Origin: Branchiostoma floridae
Taxonomy: Eukaryota > Chordata > Leptocardii > Amphioxiformes > Branchiostomatidae
Length of the DNA stretch: 64,000 nucleotides
Assembly: GCF_000003815.2 (NCBI RefSeq)
Contig: NC_049993.1
Span: forward strand, 18,406,978-18,470,977
Direction of reading: 5' to 3'
Shown: piece by piece, positions 1 through 13,819 of the stretch
How the letters are laid out: each line of letters begins with the position of its first letter
Numbering within the stretch: position 1 is the stretch's first letter
Made by a program: the position numbers and the translations under genes
Notes under the pieces: generated by a model
Seen by the model: only the letters and a program-made list of their open reading frames with translations
The model's database searches: none
Told to the model about the DNA's origin: nothing

Positions 1-352
1 TATTCGATCAATGTGATCCATGAAAAAGTATATGGCAGCCACAGGCTGAATTGCATACTTTTACAATTAAAATCATTGGCTTAGGCAGATACAGCTCGAA
101 AATACAGCGGAATTATAACTCGAAGTTTGTATTTTTAAAATCGACAATAGACGCTATCTTAAAACAGATAGGTTCGACGTTAAACAGATGATGTATAAAA
201 ATATGATATAAAAACCCTGCGAATGTTTCAATCAAGCATACCCACACCGGGGCGGTGTAGGTATGCTTGATTGAATTTAGTTTAATGGCAAATATAACAC
301 TAAGTGAAAGTGTTACGTACACAAATTTCCAAACGTACAAAAATTAACCTAC

Positions 353-3300
353 CGAGACAGCTCAAGTCGAATCTGGTGGTCAGGGCGATTCCCTCCGTCG
401 GGCCCACGGTGCAAAGGTTGGAGACTTCCCGGCATTCACAGCCCTCTCCTGCCCACGATGCGTTTACCGTACTGTATGACTGGTTCCCGTTGCACTCCAC
501 TGTAACAGATATCAGTGTTGTCTTAATTTCATGGCTGCCTTAACACGCGGGCAAAAGTATGCTATGGCAAAAAAATATTGCCACGGTCTTTCTTAGGTCG
601 TAGGGCCAGTGTCCATGTGTTGTTACGTATACCCTGGTCCTTACCCGATGTCAGCGGTACCGGTATGTCGGCCGTACAGACGGATTGACGCGCGTTGGCA
701 GGCGGAATCGGGATGTTGAACTTCCACTCTGCATAGCTGCAGTTGCCGGAGGTGCAGAGAGTACCGTTTGTCAGGATGTCCAGCCGTATGATGTACTCTC
801 CGGGAACCTGGAGGAGACGCAGGGAGTGACACTCATCTTTTCTCATACAATTATAAACTAGCTGATTGTCCAACACAAAAGTCGCCTTACCCAAAATGTT
901 TTACTGTTCAATTTAAGTCTTTTTCAAGGAATGAGCAATAAACCACTATTTCTGTGCCGTCAAAACAAGGGTAAGTCCACTTTTTTAGTTAGACACTACA
1001 GTCAATCCAGAATGACTTCTATCAACAAAGATGAACTTAAAGTTATGATAACGGGCATAATGAACGAATGGATAAGCAATATTATGTAACGGAAGGTTTA
1101 TCATTTATGGTAGAGAATAGGCTTGAAGGCGTAAACTGAAGGACCATACTTTCTCATATAAAGTTGTCCGAATAGGTGTCTGCCCATTTGAACCACATTG
1201 CAATGTAAACCAGCGAACACGACATCACTATAACAAAAAAAAAGGCTCTTACAGTGAACACATTGCTTTTGACGATGAGTTCTGACTGCTCCAGGCCCGT
1301 CAGAGTGTTGTTGTCCAGACCACCGCCGCTGAACCCATCCGGGGACTGTTTCAGGCTCCAGTAGAAGGAATGACTCGGTCCCAGTCTATTTAGTGGAACC
1401 CAATCACCGTATATGTCACTGTCGGGGACGTTTTTCTGGCATTCTGTCCACAGCCTCAGCCTCTGGTCAAACTTGGTGGCCAGGTAGTTACAGTTGTCAT
1501 CTTTGCTACACGATGAGCTCACGACACCAGGGTGCCCGCAACACCTGTGTGATACCATAATTAGAACAAATTAATTTACGGCTTTCGGTCGCAAAGTTTG
1601 CCACATACATGATGACACATTGGCGCACCAAATCCGTGTTTTTTCTGACAGATTATCCTTATTCTTGGTGGCCAGGTACTCACAACTGTCTCCCGGACTT
1701 TATCGGATATCGGGTTGTACGTCAGTTGGGCTTGTAGCTAACCCTTTGTCTGCTGACAATTTATTGCCACTTAAACCTCCCTGAGCTGATTGCTGCATCA
1801 GGTCATGATCAGTAAAACGTGACCTCTTCTGTGCTGCTGCTGCAGATTTATTTCATCATTTCGTGTGCTTTATTGTGTATGCCACATTTTGTTGGACAGT
1901 TAAGCGTTTAACGTGCTGTTCCCTTGCTTTTTAATATCAACGAGCAGTCACTCACAATATTGGAAAGGGTGGGCAGTTAAGCAGCGAACGAACCAGGCGG
2001 GCTTCGAGGACGCGGATTCGCCTATGTGCAAGAGAATCAACGGAGACGAGGGGCATACAAACTCAATATGCCTTGATGTAGACAGCTGAAAACCACTGAG
2101 TTATAACGTAATATTCAATTTCAATGTGGATACGAGCAATAATTACTCCGTATTTTGTCTCATTCCAAATAAATGAGGGTGAACCAAAGCCGACCAAATC
2201 TTACCTGATCTTACAGGTGGGAAGTCCCCTAGGAATAAGGGTCACCTCTTGCTCATAAGGGATGTAGTTTTCAAACTCAACTCGGATGAGGAATGTTCCA
2301 GATGTGGCCTTTTGCCTCGATTTGTTTTCGAGTATGTGACCATAATACCAATATCTATAGATGCCTTGCTTGTACTCCTTCTCCACCTCGAAACTCTGGC
2401 CACAGACACTTCCTGAAAAACAGACAGCTATGTTTTATAACCGTAGCAGAGCACAGTATTTATGCGCAACCCCATGACGCGGGTACATAAAGTAGTGCGG
2501 ATGAACTTGTTGAAGGAGACGTAAAAAGCCTTATATGAGAGGAGCCAGTAACCTGTGCTGCGTGGTTAAGAAAGTTGTCGACTCTAAGAGTCAGTATGGT
2601 TTGGATTGTGAAAGTTTTCTATTTCGTGTATAAATGCGCCACATTAGGCAACTGCCTTTCTAGTGAGAGCCGGCTGCAGTTATTTGACCTCCGCAAAGTG
2701 GGCGTGAGAAGGCGATACGCCGAAAGGATTTTTGAAAATATTTTGTGGCTTGTACCCCGAACTCAAACATATCCATTTTTGGTATTCCTAAAGGGCACCC
2801 TACTATATTTTTTCCTGATATTTTCTCCCCTTACTATAGAAATCCCCATAGGGCGAAAACTGTGTTCTGCTACCTTCAAGTCGTGATGAAGCCGGATGTT
2901 TTCACCCACGTGATTATGACGTCAGCAGCTTTCGCCATGTTGTATGGCTAAACAAGAGGAAGTGACCAGATAAATTTGAATTTGTGTATGAAATTACATT
3001 TAGATTAATATTCTGACTATGGTTCAATCCACTTGTGTGGTAGGAGCAGTGATGTAGAGCAAGTAAAAGCTTTCAAGGGGTAACGAATCAAGATGTTCAA
3101 TTTACAATTTTCATTATTAGGTCACACTGGCTTGATTATACGGATGACATCAGGGCGTGTATCAATTTTAGTCTCTTTTTCCTCACCAAAAGATTTGCAC
3201 AAAAAGTTGTAAATCGTACAAAGAACTGCAAAATGAGCAAATCTATGTCGTCAATTGCCAACAAATATCGGGAAAAAGGTAATGTTGTAGAACCGTTGTA

Positions 3301-6145
3301 CTTCAGGGAGACACTTATTATATGCCCTCTGTAAGTTGTGCACTTAAAAATGTTCCGGCGCAAGTAAATGTTTTGCCATGGGTACAATTACAAAGTATTT
3401 CAAGCCAAGAGCAAAGTCAAACAAGATGTGAAAACAAAAATAAAGAATTTATTGTTAATCATCAAAAGCACCTGTCTGTCACCTTCCTCAGGGCAATTCT
3501 GAAGAAAGGGGACAGACGGTAGCCGCTACGTCGGTGGAAGTAAAGTAAGTTTGGGAAAGAAAAAGTCTTTTCTATTCAGTAACTTACCAACCTGATGAAA
3601 CTATTCATAGTCGTTAGCATTTTAGCTGTTTTATCATAATGGGCTCTGGCTCTTCTGTACTGTAAAAGTTATACTCATTTCAGGTCTTAGCAAAAAGGTC
3701 ATTGTAGCATTTTCTCATAAATTATGCAAATGAGACCCTAATGTGCTATTTGACGTCTGCTTGTTAAACTTAACATACAAATGTACATGTTGCTGCGAAA
3801 TGTCGCAAGAATGGAATTTTTGCGCGGACGAATTGTTGTGGAATTTAGGGAATTTTTGTCAAGCTAATATTTCTCTCTTTTACATATGGTATATTTTTGA
3901 GTATTCTAATATGAAATGCTCTGTATTTATAAACTGTTATTATTAATTATGGAAATCAGATCCAGATTTACATAATTAGCATCTGATTATGTAAGGCATC
4001 TCTGACGCTATCTACATTCTGAAAAAATATGAAGATCCGTCAACCCATTCCCGAGTTATTGCCCTCTAAAGGATGATGCAACCAAATTCCTGACATGCCT
4101 GTAGAAAAATTCCTGACATGCCTGCGGAATGTTGGGAATTCTTGTCAAACCGACGCACACTAATATATTAGCCTAGCCCCTGAGGCGTCGCCAAAAATGC
4201 AACCAGATTAACATTCCTTAGGATGATTGCATTGTAAAATTCCATTTTTCTAGTCAATGCAAAAACTTAATCCACGCCTAACTACTTTGAAAATTTCCCA
4301 AATATGATACAGAACTACAGTAACTGTACTACAGTAATAAGGCCCAGGTTCAGGTTTGGACTGATCTTTGGACCCGACCCGCACCTGTACCTGGATTTAC
4401 TGTACTTGTACCAACCACTACAATCCTGCATACAAAACTTTACCATTAGGAAGCCGGCATGTCCAGGTCCATTGCCCTGTACTATCCCCTAAACAGTTCC
4501 GAACAAAGCTAAGTACAACCAGCCCAGAATCATCGTGTACATTGCCGTCAAAATATGAATCCATCAGAGAACCGCCGCTTTGGGACCTACATGGAGAAAA
4601 CAGAACAATTACACAGGCAACGTTTAACCCGCATCAACTCCATGGAAACGCTTGTTCATCTGTGTTCATCATCTGTGGGGTGACCTATATCCGATGTTTT
4701 TAAAGCAGGAGGTTTATGGATATTAAGTCGATGGACGGTGTTTCAATAGACTTGATATTCACGTCTATATGATCCCTGAATACCTTGCATTTACAAACAA
4801 TGGATAGGCTACTCCGCGGATAAAGGTGAACTAACGTACGAGCGTATGGACAAATGTTAAACAGAAGTAGAAACTGGAGACGCACGTGCAGCTTCGTCGG
4901 CAGCTTCTAGGTCAGCCGACGTACTAGTCGGTAGACCTTGCTACTTTACCAACATGTGCAAGCAAATTTCAACCGCATATTTTCAAGCATCTTCAAATTA
5001 GAATGCCGTCTTTGTACCTCCTGGATCCCCCAATAATCAGAAGACGGGGTGTCGATCCTTCTATTTCAAGCCAGGTAGAAGCTGTTCCTGTAGTGACGTC
5101 ATTATTTTCACCATACGTCACCGCGACAAACAACACCAACAGATACTTTCCAGTATCTAGCTTGTTGCGAGGGATGGCGACGGAGACGTCGTTCAGAATG
5201 ACGTCACTGGAGCACAAAAAAAAAGAGATTATAAAAGAATTTGAGCTATTCCAACAAAAAAACAAGATAAACGCATCACCAACTACAAGAACGCGCCATA
5301 ATCTGCCATCTACACACTTACAGTTACATACAGTAACTCTTGTCTATTTCCTCTGTAAAGATCTTTCTTGTAGGTTCCTTCTGTCCCTTCTGTCGATATA
5401 TTGTTTCTTAATAAATCAGAAATATCTTCACCTGAATTAGCATAGGTAATTAGTGCTAATTATCATAATGTATGCAGAATTGTGTAAAGCTGTGGTTTAT
5501 GTCAAGATAATATTATTTCAAAATAGTCAGTGTTAGTCACTATAACTTGTTGCTATACTAACAATGATGATGAATGGCTGTTATTTTAATGAAAGTTCTT
5601 GATATTTCGTTATAAATGATACAAAATTTTCTAGGGTCCGTTTGGACACAAGTATAGCTTATACAATAATCGACAAAACTCAGTGAAAATTGTCAGATGT
5701 TGTTGGACATGTACATGTATGCAAACAAATTCAAAGAAGGATTTTTTTCTCCGATGAAAATGATATGGCAGAAAAGACCCCATATACGGTCGGGTTAGAG
5801 TTGAACATCAAATTAAAGCATTCGTCTCTGTCAATTCCAAGCTCTGTTACATGCTTTCTTTACGCTTTGAAATGTGGGGTAACAAAATCAAAACAATCGT
5901 ACTATGAATCTAATCTATGGCTGTAGTCCGTGAGAACTGTCGGGTCTTCTTCTACCGCCTTGCGAAGTCTCCATTTGTAGGTGATGTTGTACTCCCCACT
6001 GCAGTCCAGGTGAATGATTCTGTTAGCATAAAAAAACACAAAATTTTAGCAAATCAGAATTTGTCTGGATATGCTTGTCTGCAGACGAGCGAGAGGGCGT
6101 CTAAGGATGAGATACGTGAGCTTCAATGAGTCGCGGATGTATATC

Positions 6146-6191
<46 letters not shown>

Positions 6192-7013
6192 GGGGGGAGA
6201 GGGGGGTACTTTAATAATTCACTCTATTTCCTATCATACAAATATACAATATATTGTATATTCATTACATATATATAGATAATGACGAGGAGTTGCGCAT
6301 TCCTTTCATTGGTCGATTAGCACACCCGAGCTTGCTGGTCGCAGGACTAAAAAAATACTAATATGATTAAGGAAGCGTATTGCGTTGCCTTTAAGCAGGC
6401 AAACGAACTATTCTATATCAGTATAATTGTAACTTTCCAACTTCCAATGTAATAACTATGGGAAATTTTGTGGCTCGCGCATGTAAAGAGCAAAGCTACA
6501 TTTCTCCAAAATGTAATAAGAATTTAGGCGCACCTTCCATGCGTGGAAAAATCTCCAGCTCGCAACAGCTGAAACGGCTTTTCGTAAGGCCGACTCCCGG
6601 TGTCCAGAACAACCGTGGGGAAACATGGAGAATCCGGACCGTCCTCAGGTTCTGTTGGAAATGTGAAGCAGAAAAATTCTTAGCACAGAGACAATTCAAA
6701 TGGTTTTAGTAACAGACTGGACAATTACCTTTCGTCTCACTCGGTCATATTTCTCAAATACACTGTAACAACATCCGTTACCAAGTAATAATTCAGCACA
6801 CCAGATATATCCTTTTCCAAGTTTTATTCACGTCCTGGCCTCACAACAGTTCCTTCCCGACTTCCTGTCCAGCTGTCCTCTCTCTCTGACCCCCTTCGGG
6901 CCCTAACAATTCCCACACTTGTAGGGGGGGGGGTCGTTCATTTGTCAAATAATGTTCAAGTCAAGTTTATTGCACAACGATTGTATCGGGTACAATGTAT
7001 GGCAAATAACACA

Positions 7014-7053
<40 letters not shown>

Positions 7054-10000
7054 ATATATATATATATATATATATATCCTTTTGACAGGTAGTGTTGTTC
7101 TGTTGCCATGGTAAGGGCATGTTATCAGGAAATGATATTCATCTTCAATACCGTCTTTGCAGGTGGGGCACGTTCTCTTTTCAGCTGGTATATTTTTCAA
7201 ACTTGCCCCAGGTTTTTACGTAAATTTACGACAAATCCTCATGGCCATATATAAAGGCTCTGCAACATACCTTGGGGATACTCTGCTAAACTGTTCTGAA
7301 GTTTACAATTTTATGGGCGTTGCCTCCAACTATCTGCCAGCTAGTCAGAGAATCGGCTTTACATCTGACGACTGCTTAGAGGCCGTGCCTAAAAATTGGA
7401 AGCCTCATTGGAAGCAGAATTCGAAGGCATCCAGACGACTCGGCAATGTGTGTGGAACTAAAAACGTTCTGCTGAACAGATGTTTTATAGCTTGATACTC
7501 ACCCATTTCAAACTCACAGGCAAAATGGGCCGGCTCCTCACAGGAGGCAACTTCCCAATAAGTATAGGTGTGCCTGTTGCGCGCGCATCTCTTAGTGGGA
7601 TCATCTACTGGTTGGGATTCATCAACACTGGAGTACCACCTTCAAGAATAAGACACTGTAACAGTACTAAGCCATGTAGAAGCATGAGTTGAAAGAAAGA
7701 AGAAAAGTGTCTTCATTCTTGATCTTACTAAGATCATCCATTGGTTCATACCATTGTTTTACCCAAACCCTAATGCTATACCCATATACGACCTTAAAAC
7801 TGATAAAAGCAGGTGTTTTGCCACATTATTTGGAGATATATTGATATAAAATAATCAAACAGAAAGACGGACATAACTATCTATTATTGGACGATTGCCC
7901 GTATTCCTGAGATAAAGATGAGTTACAGAACAAATCTGTTGCTTACGATGAATATGTGGCGGCAACATCCGTTCCATCCACACCATGTCTCCATGTCGCG
8001 GGTCCGTCTGGGACGACGTCCACCCAAAATGGTCTATTATCGCCCTGAAACGCAAGGACAAGCATTTTTCCAATGATATAGCTGATTTTGAAAATGCATG
8101 CAACCCTAAATATAATTACAGAATGAAACATTTGTATTCATTGTTTTTCATAAAACAGTTCTTATACATAATATCTGCGTGATGAAAACCGGAAAACTGC
8201 GCATACAAAGTTGACATTGTACTTTATTATGCATTTGTCAACTACTCCATAGTTTCGATTTGCTCTTAGCCTAGTGGGTATATATGGACAATAAATGTCT
8301 CCATTCATTCAATGAGGAGACCAGGTCACGATTTCGAATCCGGCCGCGTGTCACCGATCTTGTGCCTTGGGAAAGGCACTTTGCACAACTTTCCTCACTT
8401 CACTCAGGTGAAAATGAGTACCTAGCTTCGGCTAGGGCCGTCCCTCGGATAGGACGTTAAATGGAGGTCCCGTGTTTGGGGAGAGACACACCTCTGGCAC
8501 GTTAAAGAACCCACACACGTGCGATGGTGCGGTGTGAGTGGTTCAAAACCTACAATCCCTGGCCGCAACTGGGGCAATTACTGTCGTATTGAGGTCATTA
8601 GGCTGTCATTTCAGACCCTTGCGACTTAGCCCCGTCTATTGTACGCCCCCCACAATTCAGCCCCTGACTGCGAAGAGAGAGAAGTCGGTCCATGAAATAC
8701 AATACAATACAATTCAATACAATCTCTGTAAAAATGTATATCAATGGATTTGATATAGGTTCGTCCAATGTGGGAAGAACTTTTCTCAAGACAAAAGTAT
8801 TATATCGACAGATCCATATGGAAGTATCTTGGTGCTACATTATTGATATCAGTTCCATTCAGGTAATGAAACAAGAACTGCAGCAAACGGGACAGCGAAG
8901 AATGAACATGGACACGTCCACAAAGCCCCAAAAAGCACAAAATTAGAGTTATTGAATTGAAGAAACCAATGAAATCGATTACAGATTCCATACGTCTACT
9001 GTAGTACTGACGACAAGAAATGACAACCCTGTTCACTTCACAATTTCCACTCATTATAGTAAAAGTGTGGCCTTTCTTTGTTGCACTGCTGGCAAAAACA
9101 CTAGATATATAGATTTCCTTCTGTACTGTAGTTACCATTTAAATAGTCCCTCGTTTCAAGTGTTACTGTTGTTATCTTGCATGCAGATTCTTGTTTCCTG
9201 TTGCCATTAACCCCTGGCCAGAACTTGCAAATATAGAATCAGTTATCCAAAATAGCATATAAGAGGTAATGAAATAGTATATTATATCTACCATTATCCC
9301 ATAGTAGGCTGATTGGTAGCTCCTGTACCGCGATGACGCCAGCCGACCCCCCAGGTTGGTACAGGTCGATGTAGCCTGGCTGTATGTCACCTCGGTCTCG
9401 TTAACTACGACGTAGATTTTACTCCCCACTTGTGCTTTGGGCTCGTCCATTGTGAGCTCTTCCGAAAAAGCAACAACAAGGAAACACAATTTCTTAAGGC
9501 AATTCAATTTCTACCACTGAACATAAAAAAAAATCACGGGTCTTAGTGGCAAGTGTGCAGCATGTTGACACACTGGCAGCACCAAATCCGTAGGTGTTTT
9601 AGGCACCTTTGGACAGATTAGCCGTGAGGCTCGGTGGGTCATGGGGCAGGGGTATGGCGAATATTGAACTCAGGACCTACTGATTCTGATTCCAACGTTC
9701 TAGCCGTTGCGCCACAGAGACACCTCTTGAACATATAGAGTGACATCTATCACTATTATTTAGATTCGCTAGAATGAACGGGCAGAATAATGAATGAATA
9801 TTATGAAGACCTTTATTGTACATAAATACCCACTGGGTTCAGTACAGGTCACAACAAATAATACTAGAAAGGCCGGTATTTGCTTAGGAGCAAATTCAGC
9901 TATTTTCACTCCGCTCTCCCCCTTTATGCAAACATGGACTGTTCCAAAATTGAATTTGAAAAAAATAAATCCCATGTGAGAATGACCTGGAACTACGTTG

Positions 10001-12966
10001 CTACTATACTATTTTTATTATGTATACGGTAATCCAATTTTTATTTCTTGATAACAACACGCACACAACATGCTAGTGTTTCACACATTAACAAAGAAGG
10101 CACCGTTTTACTTCAAGAAAGAAGGTTTTATTTCACAAACGGAAATTGTGTTGTATTTTTTCTACAGATGCGTTAACACGTTATGCGACCCTAAACGTTA
10201 GTATTACGTACCCATAGCAGACAATAGCGTGGTTATGATTAAAGTTTTCCTGCTTATTTACACAAGGCAAGGGCAATTACTGCACTTATTCAAGGTTGTC
10301 ACAAGCATAACTAATCTTCATACAAGCAGACCGGTACCTCTCCAAACAAACTTCACTATACTTTTAACTCTTTACCAAGATATGCTTATTAGCCGTTTTT
10401 AGCAAAGTGCATTTTTTTTAAATCCAATTGGATATCATGGCTGAACTGCAACGACATTATCAGTACAAATACATATAAAGTTATGCACATTGTATTCAGA
10501 CAAAAAGGATCACATTCCGTTTTTATACCTAGAGTTAATCAGGTAATACATTATATTGATGAACAAAGATTATTAGCCACTGTATGTTTGCACGAAGTCT
10601 GTTTCATATATCTAAATGTTTTGTATGCTTTTTGTCTAAAAGGACTCAGCAATTGCAGTAATTATACGTCTGTTATAACCTTAAAGTTCCATTTATTTTT
10701 CACATAAACTAACAGATCTCGAGAACCTTATTATGCGCGGCACTGCGCACGTCATCCACTAAGTAGTACGAAGTCTTTGCTGATTGGCTACCGAGACAAT
10801 TCAATTAGCAGACCGTGAACCCGCCGCACCTGCCAGCTGCGTGTTCAAGGACCCTTTTGTCTTGTCGGCTTTGTTTACCACAAATGGTGAAACGTAGGAA
10901 CGCGTTGAGCGCCGCTGAGAATACTGTAGTTGCAAGTTAGGAATTTACGTGTTTGCAAGCAAAAGTCAGTGAGATTTCTGAAACAACAGCAGTTCCGTGA
11001 TAAACGGAACCTTCTCAAAAATAATAATTCAACGCTAATACATATGTCATTATTTTTTTTTATGTGATCATGTGTACATGTGGCAGCAAGGCGACCCGCG
11101 CGGCGGTTGATTAGCCACTACCAGACTTCCGCCTGGTTGAATAGAGGACTTTTGCAAAGTTCAAGGAATAAAAGCCTAGTATATAACCTTCTTGGTTGGA
11201 GTTAATTGGTCTATAAGTGTTGGCCGGCCTGGCAAATTGCAAGTCGCAAACTATAGTCCTCGGCCATGTGACGTTAACTTACCTGGCGTGTTTTCTGTCT
11301 TTTCCTGACCAATTTCTTCTATTTTTTTGACGCGGAGCGGCTTTTAATTGTGGACAGTGTAACAGCGGGGCTCAAGCACCGCCAAATCGACCATGCCAAA
11401 CAGCTCTGAGCTTTAGGCGTTGTGGTTTTCGCACTGGGATTGCGATATTTTTTCTCTCTGTTGTTGATGACTTGTTCTGTGGTGAATCCTGCACTTGAAA
11501 TGAATCCTCTGGCCGGCCGACTCTCCTAGCATACTATTGACTCTATTTGTCCACTTTCTACAATTAGACCACCGATCCGTGGAGCCTGGTAGAGGCTACA
11601 CTTGACTGAGGGTGGCATCCTGTCTAAAATGTGCCTACGTATCTTGTGCTTGCGTCGAGGTTTGTGACAATAAATTTGATTTGAATTGGTGACAATAGCA
11701 CTGAGAACAATGCCCTCACACCGTGTCATTATTCGTCGTTCATGAATTTGATAACAGCAGATATTCCAACAACACCCGCATTCGCCGGATGACGTTTGCG
11801 ACGCGTGTTCATGAATATTAATTAGAGCAAGCAGGAGTGACCACGTGCACGGCCGCCACCTGGTCATACCACAGGGAAGGTGATTACGTCATTTACCATA
11901 TATGGTGAGACGCTCAGAGGCGGTGAAGACGAAAACGCAGACGAAAAACCCCGCCAAATTGGCTTATAAATCATTTTTAAGTGATTTTGTGCCAAAAATG
12001 ATAACAGGGTTCTTTTAGTAAATATCTCATGCACTATCATACCAAATTTCGGGTCCCTTGGGTTTAATACCTGGGCACGGGAGGCACAATTATACAGTTC
12101 GGTCAAAACACCACCTAAAAAATATCCATAAAATCATTTTAAAAGTATCTATCAAAAAACCGAAAAAAACGTCTGAGGGTATTGACCCAAGGTACACTTG
12201 TGCCAAATTTCAGGTCATTCGGGCTAAGAACGACGGAGAGGAAACACTTTAAAGGTCGTGACAGGAGAAAGAAAGAAAGAAAGAAAGAAGAAACGGTACG
12301 AAAACAATATTTTCACTCGAAGCGTACCTTCGGTACGCGGAGTGAAAATAACAACATGATACAATGAATCTACACTACTCAAGAATCGTATTCTACTGCG
12401 TACATTCGGCTTCTTCTCGTTTCTTTGTGATATGGAAGATGTAAGAACAGATATGCTTTATAAGTAAAGGTTTGTCTAGATTCAAAAGGAATATGAATTT
12501 GTCTATATTACTTAGTTGTATGAAGTGGGGGAACGTGGGTTCTATTGATAATGTACATTTGTAGACTTTGAGAATAGCAAGACACATGGTAGCTGCCTAC
12601 GTGACCGTCCTAAGTTATGCATTCTTATATTATATTCTAACGTCGGCATGGCTTCACCAAGATAAAGATGCAATATAGAAGTTAGTGTAAAAGCCCACAC
12701 CAGGCTCAAGGTCACTGGGAAAATAGTATAAATTGACTGAATAAACAAATAACATACCAGAGGAGTTAACTGGCAAGGGAGTATAGTTTACCACAGGTAA
12801 CTCATAGATATGTTATTTGTCTATTTAGCCAATTTCTACTACATATGAGCGACCTGTGGAGCTTGGTAGAGGCCATTAGCTTACCAAGGTTGACTGATCC
12901 GCCCAGAACCATCTGTATGGAACAAGCTGCCAGAAGAACCATCAATCTTTTGGGACTACCCGCCAT
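353..12966 (-). CDS. Gene A: N-terminal half of a polycystin-1-like lectin/REJ receptor, truncated by the window edge
   Basis: Minus-strand paralogue of gene B. Twelve exons are readable: 12966-12885, 9458-9292, 8044-7947, 7627-7503, 6651-6534, 6019-about 5930, 5206-5018, 4586-4444, 2412-2205, 1517-1253, 807-645 and 499-353. They encode a signal peptide, the whole C-type lectin and REJ as far as the CECREVSNLC segment. Against gene B the exon lengths are 82/82, 167/173, 98/134, 125/149, 118/118, 189/192, 143/122, 208/238, 265/250, 163/163 and 147/147, so every difference keeps frame. The start was fixed by matching the leader and 5' flank to gene C (shared SVNL before the donor and TTTGAGCAGTGA upstream). 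The next expected exon (DFEGQG in gene B) is not in bases 1-352, so the gene continues off the window. No stop or frameshift was seen. The sixth exon lacks a clear GT donor. Confidence 0.88.
6147..6207 (+). repeat. TA and GA dinucleotide repeat
   Basis: A TA run passes directly into a GA run and then poly-G, in gene A intron 5. Confidence 0.95.
7012..7077 (+). repeat. CT and TA dinucleotide repeat
   Basis: A TC run then a TA run in gene A intron 4, flanked at 6958-7005 by an antisense LINE-tail-like TTTATTGCACAACGATTGTA. Confidence 0.95.
8265..8727 (+). mobile_element. tRNA-headed SINE, nearly full length
   Basis: The head carries an A-box-like TAGCCTAGTGGGTA and a B-box-like GATTTCGAATCC (near 8330-8342). 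The body has CTTGTGCCTTGGGAAAGGCA, AGTACCTAGCTTCGGCTAGG, GGTCCCGTG and GGCACGTTAAAGAACCC. The tail is AATAC pentanucleotides (8696-8725). It is in gene A intron 2. Related bodies occur at 38097-38330, 41220-41345 and 53735-53830. Confidence 0.8.
9640..9727 (-). mobile_element. tRNA-derived SINE head fragment
   Basis: On the minus strand: CTGTGGCGCAACGGCTAGAA then GTAGGTCCTGAGTTCAATAT, matching the A- and B-box layout of the SINE head at 41220. In gene A intron 1. No tRNA cloverleaf can be closed. Confidence 0.5.
11935..12350 (+). repeat. Related repeat tail (GAAA run plus hairpin) in gene A intron 1
   Basis: Matches the end of the block in gene B intron 8: CCAAATTTCAGGTCATTCGG, an ACGGCGGAGA-like stretch, GACAGGAGAAAGAAAGAAAG, then a hairpin at 12309-12349 (TTTTCACTC and GCGTACC facing GGTACGC and GAGTGAAAA). 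The hairpin sequence differs from that at 34188-34220 but its position is equivalent. Confidence 0.65.
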
Positions 12967-13601
12967 GACGCTCCGTCACTGCTCAAATATTCTTCCACGA
13001 GTGAAAAAAATAACAACGTAGGATAGTTTTGGGCGTGTGCTTGGTGCTCGATGCTCTGTTGAAAGAGTTGCCATAGAGTTTAGCGTCATAAAACCACAAT
13101 ACACATCATCCAAACGATTTCACACCAATCAAACGAACGGGGATCAAACAGTACATTAATTGGTAAAGACAGGCTGGGCGTTTGCAACACTGAAAGGTTC
13201 ATTGACCCCAACCAAACCACTCTTCTCAAGAAAGGAAATATTCAAGCTAATGCCATATCCACCAGTTTATCAGGCATGCGCAAAATGGGAGAAACATTTT
13301 GTTCCGTCGTCTCTGACGGATTAAAAAATAAATAAAAAACATACATGACTTATACGTTAAACTGACTTGCTTATAAGCAAACCTAACAGTTCTCGTTAGA
13401 GAAAATGCTCAACATTTCTTTATATTCCCTTGTGAAGATAAGACATTGATGACTTTCAACCTAAAAGTCATGTCAACTAGCTTTATTGAAGCAGCTTGTT
13501 GTTATCTACAAAGGTTTTATTTGTTTTCAAGCCCCTGATATTTATTATACCAGTGATGCCCTTTAGAACATTGTCTTTGACCTATAGGTTATCGGTTATT
13601 C

Positions 13602-13819
13602 ACCTTTCCTACTAGGACGGCGCTCTCACCGCGCTCTATCTGCAACCTAAAATTTGATATATAGCTCAACGAATTGTATAGAAAAGAAACGAATATTTTT
13701 TACACTTTTTGTGCTTCGGTCACACTTTTTCGTTTTGTATGATATACCCAGTGTGAAAGCAAATGATACACATATCCTATTTAGGTCGCAGTGAGAGCGC
13801 AGCGCGATTGGGGGCCTTA
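13602..13819. mobile_element. MITE family 2, copy 1 (ACTAGGACGGCGCTCTC)
   Basis: Begins CCTTTCCTACTAGGACGGCG and ends with AGTGAGAGCGCAGCGCGATT then GGGGCCTTAA. The interior has AATTGTATAGAAAAGAAACG and TTTTGTATGATATACCCAGT, both found in the copies at 26133 (reverse) and 56884. It lies upstream of gene A and has no coding capacity. Confidence 0.78.

Noticed and set aside
1-352. Next REJ exon of gene A (DFEGQG homologue)
   Set aside because: No matching translation on the minus strand; the exon must be beyond the left edge.
5003-5440. 145-residue plus-strand frame in gene A
   Set aside because: Antisense shadow of gene A exon 7 extended into an intron.
8265-8345. A tRNA gene
   Set aside because: A- and B-box-like motifs are present but too far apart, with an insert, and no cloverleaf forms; it belongs to a SINE.
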